Shown here: in pieces, positions 10,080-20,271 of the stretch
How positions within the stretch are numbered: position 1 is the first letter of the stretch
Layout: each line of letters opens with the position of its first letter
Source: Candidatus Didemnitutus mandela
GTDB lineage: Bacteria; Verrucomicrobiota; Verrucomicrobiia; Opitutales; Opitutaceae
Length of the DNA stretch: 64,000 nucleotides
Reading direction: 5' to 3'
Assembly: GCA_002591725.1 (NCBI GenBank)
Contig: NJAL01000002.1
Location: 434,001 to 498,000 of the forward strand
Translations under genes and position numbers: made by a program
The notes under the pieces: generated by a model
What the model saw: only the letters and a program-made list of their open reading frames with translations
Databases searched by the model: none
What the model was told of the DNA's origin: nothing

Positions 10080-10770
10080 ATTATCTTCGCAGGAGTATTC
10101 TACTCGGCTAGAAAACGGCAGGCGGTACAGTCGATTCTGGCTTTTGGTGGCGCAACATCAGTCGCTCGACGCAGGTGCGTGGAGCTAGTGGTTTTCTTGC
10201 AGGATCGGACGACGGTACCGTTGCTCGTGGCAATCGACCAGGAAGGCGGCTGCATCAACCGACTGAAACCGGCCTATGGTTTCCAGGCCACGATTTCGCA
10301 CGAGGAACTCGGTGCTTTTTACGGAGAGAAGGAAACGCACCACCACGCCTCTGGCGGAGCTCGGCACAAACTTTAACCTTCTTCAGTTGGTGGTTTTCGA
10401 TGCGCATTCCGGCAATCCGATCATTAGAGGAAAACGCCGTCGCTTCGCCGCCGATCCAGAAAAAGCTGTGCGCTGCGCTTCGGCCCGTGCATTGCGCTTA
10501 AGCGCAATGCACGGGCCGCTTTCTACCTTTCATGAAAAATTGTTTATCATCTGCTTTGTGGGCCCGCGTACGATCGCGGCAATTGAGGTGAGTTTACAGG
10601 CTTTTTTCTCTCAAATTATGTGCACCGGTTTTGACGCGGTGTGACTAGATCGTGTTTCCCAGGAATCTTTTCACTACCGTCGTGCGTCTTATGACATGGA
10701 TTGATCCGGCGTGTTATGATATTTGTCCCGTGGAACGGCGTTTAGCGCTGTCGGGAGAAAGTAGCCTGGA
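10080..10770 (+). pseudogene. nagZ: NagZ-like beta-N-acetylglucosaminidase (GH3), decayed
   Basis: Plus-strand fragments give VPLLVAIDQEGGCINRLKPA, the hallmark DQEGGxVxRL of bacterial GH3 N-acetylglucosaminidases, followed in another frame by NFNLLQLVVFDAHSGNPII and RRFAADPEKAV, equivalent to NxAPVvDxxxNPxNPII and SFsxDPxxV. The expected KHFPGHG is broken to a STFHEKLF-like stretch, and a perfect 38-base palindrome sits in the middle (10481-10518). Intact NagZ removes GlcNAc from anhydromuropeptides in the cytosol during cell-wall recycling. Neighbouring ampD-, ampG- and anmK-like remnants support NagZ over a beta-glucosidase. Multiple frameshifts make it non-functional. Confidence 0.72.
10481..10518. 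repeat. Perfect 38-base palindrome without loop
   Basis: Bases 10481-10499 are exactly the reverse complement of 10500-10518 (arms begin CGGCCCGTGC and the centre is CTT|AAG). It lies inside the nagZ-like pseudogene, between the DPEKAV segment and the remnant of the catalytic loop. Confidence 0.95.
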
Positions 10771-10879
10771 AAGGTGAGTTGCAAATTGCCCGAGTGCTAC
10801 GGCGTTCTCTGCAGGTAGCTTTTTCAGGAGGTTTTTATCTGTATATTTTGCAACGTTTTATCAAAAAATCTGTGATCCA

Positions 10880-11490
10880 TAACGACGTAGCCGGAATTGA
10901 AAAAATGTTTCAAGATCTTGCGGGGCCATCGCGACTTGAGCGTGCTGGACGTGCACTTTGTTTTGGATCTAGAGGGAACGATTTACAAAACGCTCGATAT
11001 GAAAGAACAGGCGTTCCATGCCCTGGGACTGCAAAACGGTTTCCCAATCGATATCGAGATTCGCCAACATCGGCACTTATCTCGCCGACCGCCAGCCGTC
11101 CATCATCCTGCCTGTGAATCTGGGAACCACGATATTCCATTTGCTGGGGGGCGGGGCGGGCATCTGGCATGTTATTAAACCGGTGCGCGGCAATCATCCA
11201 GGACCAGAAACTTATGTAATACGATTTTATGTTGTAGCAGTGCGGCGCTTATCAAACTCAAAAGCGACACTCTTCACAATTTTTCCGGCGCTTACTTGCG
11301 ATTTACTGTGCGATCAGGACGGCCAAACTCCGTCCGGTACAAACTGCTCGATTCCGACCTGACCTCCTCTCCTACCTTGACGTGCGTGCTCTTGTACTAT
11401 CATATGTAGATAAATATGATAGGTTTCGGACCGGCTTTCGATCTGGGAGGGTGCTCAACGGAGTCCGGCGCTTCATCGGCGGCTTTGCTC
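10880..11490 (+). pseudogene. ampD: AmpD-like N-acetylmuramoyl-L-alanine amidase, decayed
   Basis: The plus strand reads DVHFVLDLEGTIYKTLDMKE followed by QAFHA and, after a small shift, FPIDIEI. This is the SVHFvlDxdGtIYQTLDLkErAwHA...RSIGIEIA core of zinc amidases of the Amidase_2/AmpD family. Near 11425-11450 IGFGPAFDLGGC resembles the C-terminal tDPGPAFdWdrV segment that supplies a zinc ligand. Frameshifts separate all three blocks. AmpD strips the stem peptide from anhMurNAc during muropeptide recycling. It directly follows the nagZ remnant in the same direction, so the two were probably an operon. Confidence 0.75.
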
Positions 11491-12560
11491 GCTAGCGGCT
11501 GCCTCCTTCCCAGGGTTGCTGGGCCCAGGCTGTTTTTTTCTGGCCAGAACTTCTGGCCGATCTGCTGCGCAACCACAGCAGCGACGAAGAGCGAGGGTAG
11601 CGTGCAGAATATGTATTAGAGAAATTTTTTGGGCAGATAGCCTCGTATTATGCACATCCGGCGCCCATGCCGAGTAGCATCTGCCCAGTACTGTGAAGCT
11701 GGTGCAGAGCGTGTAGCGGGCGTTTTTGTTTACTCTTTCGGCTATATGGGGAACGTAGACGTAGAGCATCTAGGCTGGTGAACCAAAAACCATAGGCGAA
11801 TTGATTTATGGTGAACAAAGTGCTTACCATGCTGACGCTCGCCCGCTGTGCAAGTGCGACAAAAAGGATTTGGAATGCGGATCGTAAAAGATCATCGGAC
11901 ACAGCCATTTTGGGAAGCCGTCCAGAAAAAAAGAGCCAACTTTAGATGAGCCTGACGACCGTGAGCGCCATCACGCTGACCGTGCCATAGGTAACGCCCA
12001 AATCCCTGACCGTCAAACCGAGCCTACCGAACTTGCTGCGATATAGCATGGACAGAAGCACGGGTTTCAGAAGTTGCGCCTTGCAGGAGCAGAGACACAA
12101 TCGTGCTGCAGATGTTGGGTTTGTAAGAAAAGCTGCGAAGCACCTGCGGCTGCGGCAGGTAAAAACAGTGGTGGGTTCCGACAGTTACGAAAAGTGCAGC
12201 GAGTGCGAAGAAGATGGTCGCCTACGCATATCCCACGTTTCTGGTTCCGATCTGCAGCACTTCAGCGAGATAGACCAGGTCGTTGCTCTTGTTCAACGAT
12301 CATCGCCGGCCGGTAGGATGTGCTGCGCACGCTGAAAAATGCAGACTAATGATGCATCGGAATGCGCGAGAAAATAAAAGTTTCCGGTCGCGATGTTGTG
12401 TCCTGATTAGCTGAAGGATATCAGCCAGAACACCGGCGCTGGTACCGTGAGAGCTATTAGCACGAGAACGTGCCGGTGAATAGCTGCGTGACGATCCACA
12501 AAGCGCTTTATGCTAAATACTAAACAGTTACAACATGCGATATGAGAGCGGTTTAATCAC
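11480..12560 (-). pseudogene. ampG: AmpG-like MFS muropeptide permease, decayed
   Basis: Minus-strand fragments resemble the AmpG/PAT group of the major facilitator superfamily. Around 12020-11950 the sequence reads GLTVRDLGVTYGTVSVMALT, close to the GLsxxdvGxvYGTVGvxaLt helix loop. Around 11840-11770 FTINQFAYGFWFTS precedes an ARYTLCTSFTVLG segment, resembling the INQFAYGFGFTAYML and hYAxCTGFMALGMMLPG segments. Stops and shifts interrupt every block. AmpG imports GlcNAc-anhMurNAc peptides for recycling. The neighbourhood of nagZ-, ampD- and anmK-like remnants fits this role. Another peptide or sugar MFS transporter is possible. Confidence 0.6.
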
Positions 12561-12618
12561 CTATGGTAAACAGAGCCAGCGCGTGTAGAAGGATTTAGAT
12601 CTGCAGGTATTTTATACA

Positions 12619-14382
12619 TCACCAAGTACAGTACAGTACAGTGTCATCACCACGACATAAGGAATACTTTAGGCGCAATAGAGCGACGGAACTAGGTTCC
12701 GTCGCTACGGTTGGCTTATTAAAAACTGGAGCGGCTTCGGAATGGAAATCGGGAGGATCATTTTTTGCTGCTGCGGACGCGTCTTGCCACCAGAACACGC
12801 GTTTGCTCTCGCGGCCGGTGCGGTTTACGACACTGACTACGACCGCGTCAACCGAGCCAAACTGCGGATCCGCGGTCAGCGTGATGCGAGGCCATGTGGC
12901 CGGCTGTGTGCTAAAACTCCAATGTCCGTCGCGCCGCCGCCAAACAGCGATCTTCGTTACAGAATGGTCTCCTGGCAGTATGAGATCGAGCCCGTTTGCG
13001 CGTAAGCGTAAACGCGGCGATTCCGGCGTGCAGCCGGACAGCCAGGGCATAGCTGGAACGAGAGCGGGTTCCACATAAACTTCATTTTGTAAACGGGTTG
13101 CGATTCCTTTGCGGTTTTGCAATAGAGCGGTTGCGCTGTAAAACACCTCGCCGGTTGCCGCCGGTCGGGAACGAACGAGTTTGACTTGGCGGAGTATTTC
13201 TTCGACACTCCGGCTCTGGTTCGTGTTGTTGATTGCGTTTACGTTGAGTCCTGGCCAGATGCAACGTCTGTGTGGGTTTTGTTTGAGCCAGTAATCCAGC
13301 AGCGTGGGAAAACTTTGGGCGGTTTTCACGCAACTCCAGTAGAGCTGCGGAACCAAATAATCGAGCCAGCCGCGTGCGAGCCACAACTCGACATCGGCGT
13401 AAAGCTTATCGTATTGGCTGAAGCCGATGATACCTGGCGGCCGGCGGTCGGGCCGCCCAATGCCGAACGGACTGATTCCAACTTTTGCCCACGGCTTTGC
13501 CTGATGTACGGTACGATAGAGATCGGCGACTAAATCGTTTACGTTTTTGCGCCGCCAATCCGCTCGGGAAAGACGTCCACCGCTGGCGAGGTAGCGTTTC
13601 CATGAGGCGTTGTCGGGAAAATCGAGCTCGGCGGACTTAGCCTTGGCTTGATGCGTTGTCGGCACGGTAACGGGGTAAGGATAAAAATAGTCATCGATGT
13701 GTACGCCATCGATGTCGTATCGCTCAACGACGTCGCGCACAGCGGCAAGCATTTGTTTGCGAGCAATGGGGTTTCCGGGATCCATCCAGAGATAGCCGCC
13801 ATAACTTTTTACCGATGCTGGATGCGTGCGGCCAAGATGGTTAGCTGCGAGCGGCGATTTCGCTTCAGCGTGACGAGCGCGATAAGGATTAAACCACGCG
13901 TGCAGTTCGAGGTTGCGACAGTGCGCGCTGCTTACCCACTCTGCTAGCGGATCGTAGCCCGGATTCCGACCTTGGGTGCCGGTAAGAAACTCTGACCACG
14001 GTTCGATTTTGGAGCGATAAAGTGTGTCGGCTGAAGGACGTACTTGTAAAATGATCGCATTGAGCCGCAACGTGACGGCGAGGTCGAGCAAAGTGTTCAT
14101 TTCGGCTCGCTGTTGCTGGGCGGAGAGTCCTGGGGAGCTCGGCCAGTCGATGTTTTTTACCGTTGCGATCCACATAGCGCGAAACTCGCGTGGTGCCGGC
14201 GGCGGTTGGCCACAGGTAGCGGAGCACGTCCCGTGAGGGATGGAATGAATGGAAGTGGATACAGCCGAGCTTTTTGCGAGTGTACGACAGCTGGCCAACA
14301 AAAGAAATCCGGCTACAAGCGCGGAAAACGGGACGGAGAGGCCCGCTTTTTCGGGCATGAGGCTGAGTCTGATCCGGAACAT
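12619..14382 (-). CDS. GHL10-family (DigH/YddW-like) glycosyl hydrolase lipoprotein
   Basis: An intact frame of about 587 residues. I place the start at the ATG at 14382 (or 14358) because it yields a signal peptide ending in the lipobox LLLASC; the frame stays open upstream without protein-like sequence. The GHL10/DUF187 domain begins PREFRAMWIATVKNIDWPS, followed by NAIILQVRPSADTLY, LHAWFNPYRA, DGVHIDDYFYPYP (acidic pair in a GHIDDYFYP-type motif) and a long C-terminal part with a beta-rich end. E. coli DigH (YddW) of this family cleaves peptidoglycan glycans stripped of peptides. The gene is the only healthy one in a ruined muropeptide cluster. Its last codons contain a pentamer repeat (AGTAC x3, 12625-12639), so the native C-terminus may be altered. 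Confidence 0.8.
   Translation of the reverse strand: MFRIRLSLMPEKAGLSVPFSALVAGFLLLASCRTLAKSSAVSTSIHSIPHGTCSATCGQPPPAPREFRAMWIATVKNIDWPSSPGLSAQQQRAEMNTLLDLAVTLRLNAIILQVRPSADTLYRSKIEPWSEFLTGTQGRNPGYDPLAEWVSSAHCRNLELHAWFNPYRARHAEAKSPLAANHLGRTHPASVKSYGGYLWMDPGNPIARKQMLAAVRDVVERYDIDGVHIDDYFYPYPVTVPTTHQAKAKSAELDFPDNASWKRYLASGGRLSRADWRRKNVNDLVADLYRTVHQAKPWAKVGISPFGIGRPDRRPPGIIGFSQYDKLYADVELWLARGWLDYLVPQLYWSCVKTAQSFPTLLDYWLKQNPHRRCIWPGLNVNAINNTNQSRSVEEILRQVKLVRSRPAATGEVFYSATALLQNRKGIATRLQNEVYVEPALVPAMPWLSGCTPESPRLRLRANGLDLILPGDHSVTKIAVWRRRDGHWSFSTQPATWPRITLTADPQFGSVDAVVVSVVNRTGRESKRVFWWQDASAAAKNDPPDFHSEAAPVFNKPTVATEPSSVALLRLKYSLCRGDDTVLYCTW
12625..12642. repeat. Pentanucleotide tandem repeat (AGTAC)3
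   Basis: Three exact AGTAC copies plus a partial AGT. It lies within the last codons of the GHL10 ORF and shapes its C-terminal residues. Confidence 0.9.
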
Positions 14383-15160
14383 GATAGTTAATAGTGGCTT
14401 GATAGTGGCGGTTTTCACCCGGTAATGACATTGCTCGAGTGCAGTCTTGGTGGCGGATTTGCTGGCACCCACGGCAAGCGCGGTGAAGGCAATGGTGTGG
14501 AAAAAGAGCTTGGCGATAGTTGGAATAATACCGACTTTGTGCAGGCGGACCATGAGCGCATTGGAAAATGTGTTAAGTGCGATCTTCTGGGCGGTGCTTG
14601 TCTTGAGGCGTGTGCTCTACTGGCAATGGCTTCACTGTACTTGTAGAGCGTAACGCTCTGCTCGGCTTTGACGACGATAGCTGAGCTGCGATTATTGGCA
14701 ATTTCGATCTTGAGTGTGCCGAGCACATAAAGGGTGCTACTTGACGGGCCTCGATACTGATTACGACGCCATTTGGTGAGGATGCGATAGCGCGAGGAGG
14801 CCGTTGCTGCCTTGCGCATGGTCGATTTCGGCGCTTTCGACGAAAACGAAGAGAGAGTTTTGTCTACCGGCGAGCAGGGCCCTTTGGCCAGGAAAACATG
14901 GGCCAAAGTTCTAGGCTGTCGAAAAACCAGAAGTGACTTAATGTGCCGGCGTCGGCAGCGATGCGTAATGCGTCGACATCGATTGTAAGCGCGAGGGCGT
15001 ATACCGCTTTGGCGGCCAGCACTAGCACTTGATATTCGGTAAACACGGCGACAATTCCCCCTTGGGACAAAGGTCAAACTTAGGGGGCTTGGGGTGGCTT
15101 TTTCGGTGTTAGACACGATGAAGCAGACTCCTACATTGCAGTGGTAGATTCAATAGCTCA
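14383..15160 (-). other. Decayed coding region upstream of the GHL10 gene, not recognised
   Basis: Minus-strand fragments include VAVFTEYQVLVLAAKAVYAL (15060-15000), IDVDALRIAADAGTLSHFWF and LYVLGTLKIEIANNRSSAIV (14750-14690). These look like one or two former proteins with frameshifts. The fragment nearest the GHL10 start has a hydrophobic, signal-like segment. No family could be assigned. Confidence 0.35.
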
Positions 15161-15164
15161 TTAT

Positions 15165-15910
15165 AATTGGCGTGAGCGTAGCGAACGAAGACGGCTATTT
15201 TGTCGCGGTGGTTTCGTAGGCGAGCGTCGACACAATCGATGCCGAGCTGGTGTTGCTTGGCGGAAGTTCGGGACTTGTGGCGATCCATATGCTGGGTTAT
15301 TCGGAGCAGATTCGCGCACGCTGGTGCCAGCGTTTTACGCGGCGATTTTTCGCACGCTGGGCGAGGTGCGTGCAGTGGTGAACATCGACTGAATTGCGAA
15401 TATCACGATGCTGTTCGCCGACTCGGGGGCTCTGGTGTGCGACTTCGGCACCCGGGAAGGGAAGCATTTTTCTGAATGCATAGGTACAGAAGAAACGGCG
15501 CTAGCCTATGGATCGGGATGACGATTCCACTGTGTCCCGGACGGATGCAAGAGGAGTTGCTGGCCTGGCTTCTGGATGGCTCCTATTTGCTCCTATTCTA
15601 TATCGACGCCGAAAGAACACGTGGCTTGAATATTTTTCTTCGGCGTCGTTTGCGGCACGAGTCGACGGTTTTGCTCCGGTCGGTGTACAAGCTACGCTAG
15701 TGGTGTTGACTGCGAAGAGCAGGTCGACGGTGTTCTGAGTCGATCCCAGTTGGACGGAAGTCGAAGAGATTTACTGGCGGCGACTCTACAGCACTTTCGG
15801 GTGCTGTAGAGGTGATCTCTTCCATGGTCGGTGTTATTAAAATCTGCAAGACCGGCCTTTGCCGGTGGAATTGCCATCTGGCACGCTGCCGCCACGAGCC
15901 AATGTGAAAG
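15165..15910 (+). pseudogene. anmK: Anhydro-N-acetylmuramic acid kinase AnmK, decayed
   Basis: The plus strand reads GYFVAVVS then ASVDTIDAELVLL, matching the FIGVMSGTSLDGVDVVL start of AnmK with the nucleotide-binding loop damaged. Around 15300-15420, GADSRTLVPAFYAAIFRTL and VVNID, stop, IANIT correspond to gqGAPLVPAFH and NIGGIANLT. Near 15600, RRRKNTWLEYFSS corresponds to PKSTGREYFN, and VQATLVVLTAKS to DVQATLaxLTA. A stop codon inside the NIGGIAN motif and several shifts make it dead. AnmK phosphorylates anhMurNAc so that MurNAc can re-enter metabolism. It completes the set of lost recycling functions here. Confidence 0.8.
15784..15811. repeat. Inverted repeat, 11-base perfect arms, 6-base loop
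   Basis: Arms CTCTACAGCAC and GTGCTGTAGAG surround TTTCGG. It falls in the 3' part of the anmK pseudogene. No T-run follows on either strand, so it is not a typical intrinsic terminator. Confidence 0.85.
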
Positions 15911-16839
15911 GATTCGGACTGACATCGGTTAAGTCGTTTTGAAATTCAAGAAAGATATTCTCCTAGGTAGGGTGATTTTTTTTGGTGGGCGACTGGACAA
16001 ACTGGTTGAGTTGATGCGTGGCTGCGTGGCGTGCGATTTCGTTGATGAGCTTTTTCAGGCGCTTTGAAGCGTTGGTGGATATTCGGTACTGGCGAAATCT
16101 TGTGCGATGGTGGTGGCCGTTCTGTCGCCCTAGAATGCCGGTGTTGACAAGGATTGCGGAGGTTTTTGCGACGGCGAGAATGGCGAAGATGCTGCCTTTC
16201 ATTTCGGGGCCCAGGGGCTTGTTGAGTTGATCGTGTTGGTACTGAGCCAGCGGAAAGTCTGGAAAGCGTCGTCGGCGCCGTAGATGGTATTGTAGTAACC
16301 GAAAAATGGAGTCGCGCGATGTTTCTGAGTTCGAATCTGATAGCTTTGACGAAAGGAAAATTATTGCTTGGAACGTCGGAGGAGAGTTGTTCGGATATTG
16401 CGGTGGAAAATCCGGTTGATAAAATTGCGAAAAGTTTAGCATCTATCCACTATTCAAACGATGTGGGCGGCGTTCCCTCCGAGATTGCGAAGGTTTAAAG
16501 AAGATCGTTCTGCAGACGGAAAGATTTGAAGCCAAGGAGGCGCTGTTTGCGGCGTTATGCTTGGGGTTGTTAGCCAGTCTCCCTGGCGCTGAAGCAGTGG
16601 CGGCTGCTGAGCCCGGCTGTTATGCTGTAGCCGAGCCATGTAGACAGGGGGAGAGCGACGGCGCTTGAATAGGTCAAACTGCTGTTGACGACTATGGCGA
16701 GGTTTCGGTGGCTGCCGAAAATGTCGAAGAACTAAGCGGTAACTGAGGTTAAAGCGGTCGATACAGATCGGCCTCGGATCGTTCTGGCGTTCGATAAAAA
16801 AGGCGGAATCCGACCGCTATGATTTACGCAGCATCTTCT
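15911..16839 (-). other. Decayed sequence, possibly the barrel part of the adjacent TonB receptor
   Basis: Short minus-strand frames, for instance 15963-16442 with a hydrophobic run EMKGSIFAILAVAKTSAILV, and 16454-16639. The position downstream of the plug remnant at 16840-17560 suggests receptor barrel, but the sequence is too worn to show it. Confidence 0.3.
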
Positions 16840-17560
16840 CCTCATTTTGAGGGGCGAGCGCGTGGTGAGGTTGAACTGGCTACCCATTGAGCCCTAGCTC
16901 CTAGCTCATATTTGGTGTGAGACTTTCGTTTTCCTCGACCATTTTTCATATATGTAGCTTCGGTGACACGAGTGTTTGGCGGTGCGGTGTTTCTAGAGAT
17001 TGCTGAGAGGGCTTCGATATTAAGGAGAGCAAGACTCGGATCCATGCCGGGTATGGGAATGTTTGTTACGACACTTTTTATGTTCTTCGCGTTGCGTTGT
17101 TCGATTGCCGCAAGAACCTGACCTGACCTTCCTTTTTGCTTTCCATGACCAATTTTCCGAGCTGCATGATGCCCGTGGATCGAGTTGGAAGTTGACGGGT
17201 GGAATCTGTCGACGACAACCAAATAGATAGAGTTTGTCCTTTGAAACTCGATTAGCTGGAGGAGATTTCAAATTTGTTAACCGGGAAATCGGTGACAGAG
17301 AAGTGACCGGTGCTATCGGCTAGTACGGAGCGACCAGAACAGAAGAGGTTAGCCTTGGCCCCATTGATAGCGTTGCCGGTGGTCCTAATTGTGATCGAAC
17401 CGGTAATACGGTCGGTTTCTGTGGCGGAGGAGAAAAGGGCAAGCTTGCCAAGGAGGAAAATAGGCAGACTCGTTTCAATGGCTCAACAGCCGGACATGCG
17501 GACGCTGGTTCGCTGTTGTGGCTTTTATGTGGCATGTGTTGGCTGCAGTCTTCCAGTGTG
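16840..17560 (-). pseudogene. Second TonB-dependent receptor, N-terminal part, decayed
   Basis: Around 17425-17270 the minus strand reads GSITIRTTGNAINGAKANLF and SVLADSTGHFSVTDFPVNKF, a carboxypeptidase-regulatory-like domain (GxIxdxxtGxaIaGAxVxl...tDxxGxFxftdlPvGxy). It continues, with shifts, to LGKLVMESKKEGQ and LAAIEQRNAKNIKSVV at 17170-17050, which is the familiar stretch before the plug (...EGxAxAixeQRxaxNIkxVv). Stops follow. This is a different receptor from the one at the left edge, judged by the sequence of the shared domain. Both appear lost. Confidence 0.65.
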
Positions 17561-18355
17561 ACTGCTGCTTACAGATAATAATTTGGGGATGTTCCAATAG
17601 ACGGAACCGATGGGTGCTCTTAAAGCTGGCTTCTTCTGAATTTTCGGAAGTAGAATATATAGAGAATATAAAATATATAATATTATTTAATAAAATATTT
17701 CTTCATTTTTAATAATATATTTTAAATTTAAATTCAATAAAAATTAATTTTTTCATGTCAAAAATTTACGTTTAATATTCTTTTCTTCTGATGAGATGGG
17801 ATGTTTTGGAGTGTGAAAACGCTGTTTTGGGGACGTCTTCAAGGTTTCGGGAAATCAGCGAAGGAGAAACATAGCGGGGCGTTTCCGAACGCTGACAAAT
17901 ACGCTTGAGAAAAACAGAAAAAAACTAGGGAATACGATTTTAGCGGGCGATTTACGGTTCACTTACCTATTCAGAAAAAGAGAAAATAGCTCTGTGTGCC
18001 GGATACGACGCTGCCTAGCAAAGGAATGTGCGGAAACTGCCAGAAAAACCGGTTCAGTTCGACCGGTTTGAATATTAAAATCTGAAAGCTTCTGTTGGTG
18101 CATCTTTTCCGATAATCAAGGTCGCCCCGCGGCTGTTCAAGACCGACTTGGCTTGGCGCATGTAAACAATAAAAGCTAGATTCCATCTTGAACCGCCCAT
18201 GGGGGATGGTCTTTTAGGCAGTCAGTGAGGAATCGATCAGAAGAGCTTATATTAGAAAAAAGAACCCCTAACCGATTAATTATTTAAATTGCCCCTATAT
18301 GCAGCCAATCGCTGCACTGCGCGCAGAGCGTTTTTCACGGCACTAGCGAGAGGGC
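17561..18355. other. Spacer with AT-rich island, no gene seen
   Basis: Bases 17640-17770 are very A+T rich. One minus-strand frame (17971-18186, 71 codons) has no recognisable features. No promoter or RNA gene could be identified with confidence. Confidence 0.45.
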
Positions 18356-18685
18356 ATGGAACGCTTCATGCGCGATTTGCGGACAGTGTTTGCCTTGGAC
18401 AGTAGCACTTGTGATTTTGCTAAGCTGTCTTTCCACCCACCCGCGCGGCTACTCGCAAAGTTGCGTGCGCAAGCTCCACATACTGACACCTTAATGGGCA
18501 GTGCTGGAGATTACGGGTACGGGGTCTCAGACGCAATTGTTTCGTTTCACCGGGTAGGACGAGGCAACCAGGCTGGGGAAATCGATTGGGCTGACTTGGC
18601 GATATTTGATCCGAAAACACGCATTATATCACAGCTTACAACGGTCTACATCATGACACGATTGCCTTTCTTTACGTACTCGTGA
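18356..18685 (+). CDS. Hypothetical ORF of 109 codons, uncertain
   Basis: An open plus-strand frame with an ATG start and mixed composition, including the stretch STCDFAKLSFHPPARLLAKL. No motif, signal peptide or membrane segment is evident. It sits between decayed regions, has no neighbours in an operon, and could equally be a gene fragment. I do not recognise it. Confidence 0.2.
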   Translation: MERFMRDLRTVFALDSSTCDFAKLSFHPPARLLAKLRAQAPHTDTLMGSAGDYGYGVSDAIVSFHRVGRGNQAGEIDWADLAIFDPKTRIISQLTTVYIMTRLPFFTYS

Positions 18686-20271
18686 GCGGCATATTTGGCC
18701 GTTCGCGATGGCATGTAGATAGGAGCTCGCTAAGGCTTTGGGACGACAGCTTCAACGGCTGGCTAAAGGTATCTGAGTTTCAACGAAGCCTATAAAGGCG
18801 ATTGTATATCTTTTGTCTATTCGATTCTGATTCGTTTTTTTATTAAAGTTCTGTTATCGTTCTTCTTTAGAGACGATTTTGTGGCTGTAGTTGCTTGCTG
18901 AAGGCATCCTTGGAATTAACTTTGGCCCTTGAATCTCCACCTGATTTATGTATTCGAAGAATGGAGCTTTGATTTTTCTGCTACATCCCTGCTGATCAGG
19001 CACGCTGACTACGCGATCCTAAAAAGGAGACTTGATTCCTTTATTGGTCCAGTAGCGGCGCGTTTTAAATGACTTTATCTTCCAACAAGACTTTTGGGTC
19101 CACTTCACCACAACGTTTTTGACCAATGATCATGAAAATAGAGATTTATTGATTTTCCTGGTGATTTTGCTACCAACAGTAGCGATGATAAAGCAGTTTG
19201 AATTTCCAAAAGCTAACTCTGGTAGCTCAAGTGGTAGGTGAACTTCGGTATGCTTGTTGCGGGAGTAATAGGTCAGATTTATGCTTGGCGAAAAAAGTAG
19301 AACGCCAATGTTATCGTTCGCTTTGAAGGCGTTAAAAACAAAGTTAGCGAATCTACGTTAGAAAAACTTAGCGATGAAACTTTAGGATGGGGTGTGTCAT
19401 TAAGGATGGCTACTATATTTAGCCGGATATGCGATGCCTTGCTACTGCATGACACCGTAAGCAGGAAAGTGTAGACATTGGGAGTAAGCTCGATTCTTTA
19501 TTCTGATAGGAATGCCTATGTCTATTTGTGTTAAAGGTCGATGATTTGAAATTCCAAATGACAAAAAAACATGCGGCTACTATTGGGGAAAAGGCGATTA
19601 GGTCGCTCCGCGTGCTAAAGGTGAGGCTGCCTATTTGGCTGTTAAGCTGGAGCAGCGGCTACGAGAGCTGCGATAACTTTTAAATAAATCCGGAGGTGCG
19701 CCTCTTCCGAAGATTCGGCGGTATCTAAAAGGTAGAACTTTCACTGAATTGGGTCGAAATAGCGTATTCAAATGGAAGCGCGAAGCTTCCAGATACCGAC
19801 TGTCGGTCGGCTTTGACGACTTATTTTTCGAGTATATCCGGAGCAGACTTCGAGAAGTCGGATCCTAGGAAGCTGAGTTATTTTCTGGTGTGAACCGGTG
19901 GAAGCTATGGCGGCTGAATCGTAATCGTCTTTTACGACATGTCCGGGAGAGTTCTTCAGCTTGCTCCGTCTATTTCGAAAACTAGCAAGATCAAATTAGC
20001 GTATTATCTGAATCCAACTTTGCTTGACCGGAATTTTTAAGTGGAACACATGCAACAACTTGTATTGCGGATTGGATTAAACAGATTACGCTTTTCGAAC
20101 TACGAACATGAAGTGGGTCTAAGACCCATTTGCTCCTGGAGCCTTTCCAGACAGTAGAAAAATGGGGTTTTTCAAATAAAAAACAGCCCGATCTTTAATG
20201 CTTAGAAAAAAGGTTTTTTACCAAACAGTACCGCGAACTCCCGGCTTTACGGGGCTTGCCAGAACCAGGCT
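18686..20271. other. ORF desert downstream of the ATP synthase operon
   Basis: No frame reaches 60 codons over 1.58 kb. Plus-strand fragments still look faintly protein-like, for example around 19310-19420 (GVKNKVSESTLEKLSDETLG) and 19755-19850 (RNSVFKWKREASRYRLSVGF), suggesting an old gene eroded by stops. Nothing could be identified. Confidence 0.45.

Noticed and set aside
16320-16350. GTTCGAATC as a possible tRNA T-loop
   Set aside because: No matching 5-base T-stem and no cloverleaf upstream.
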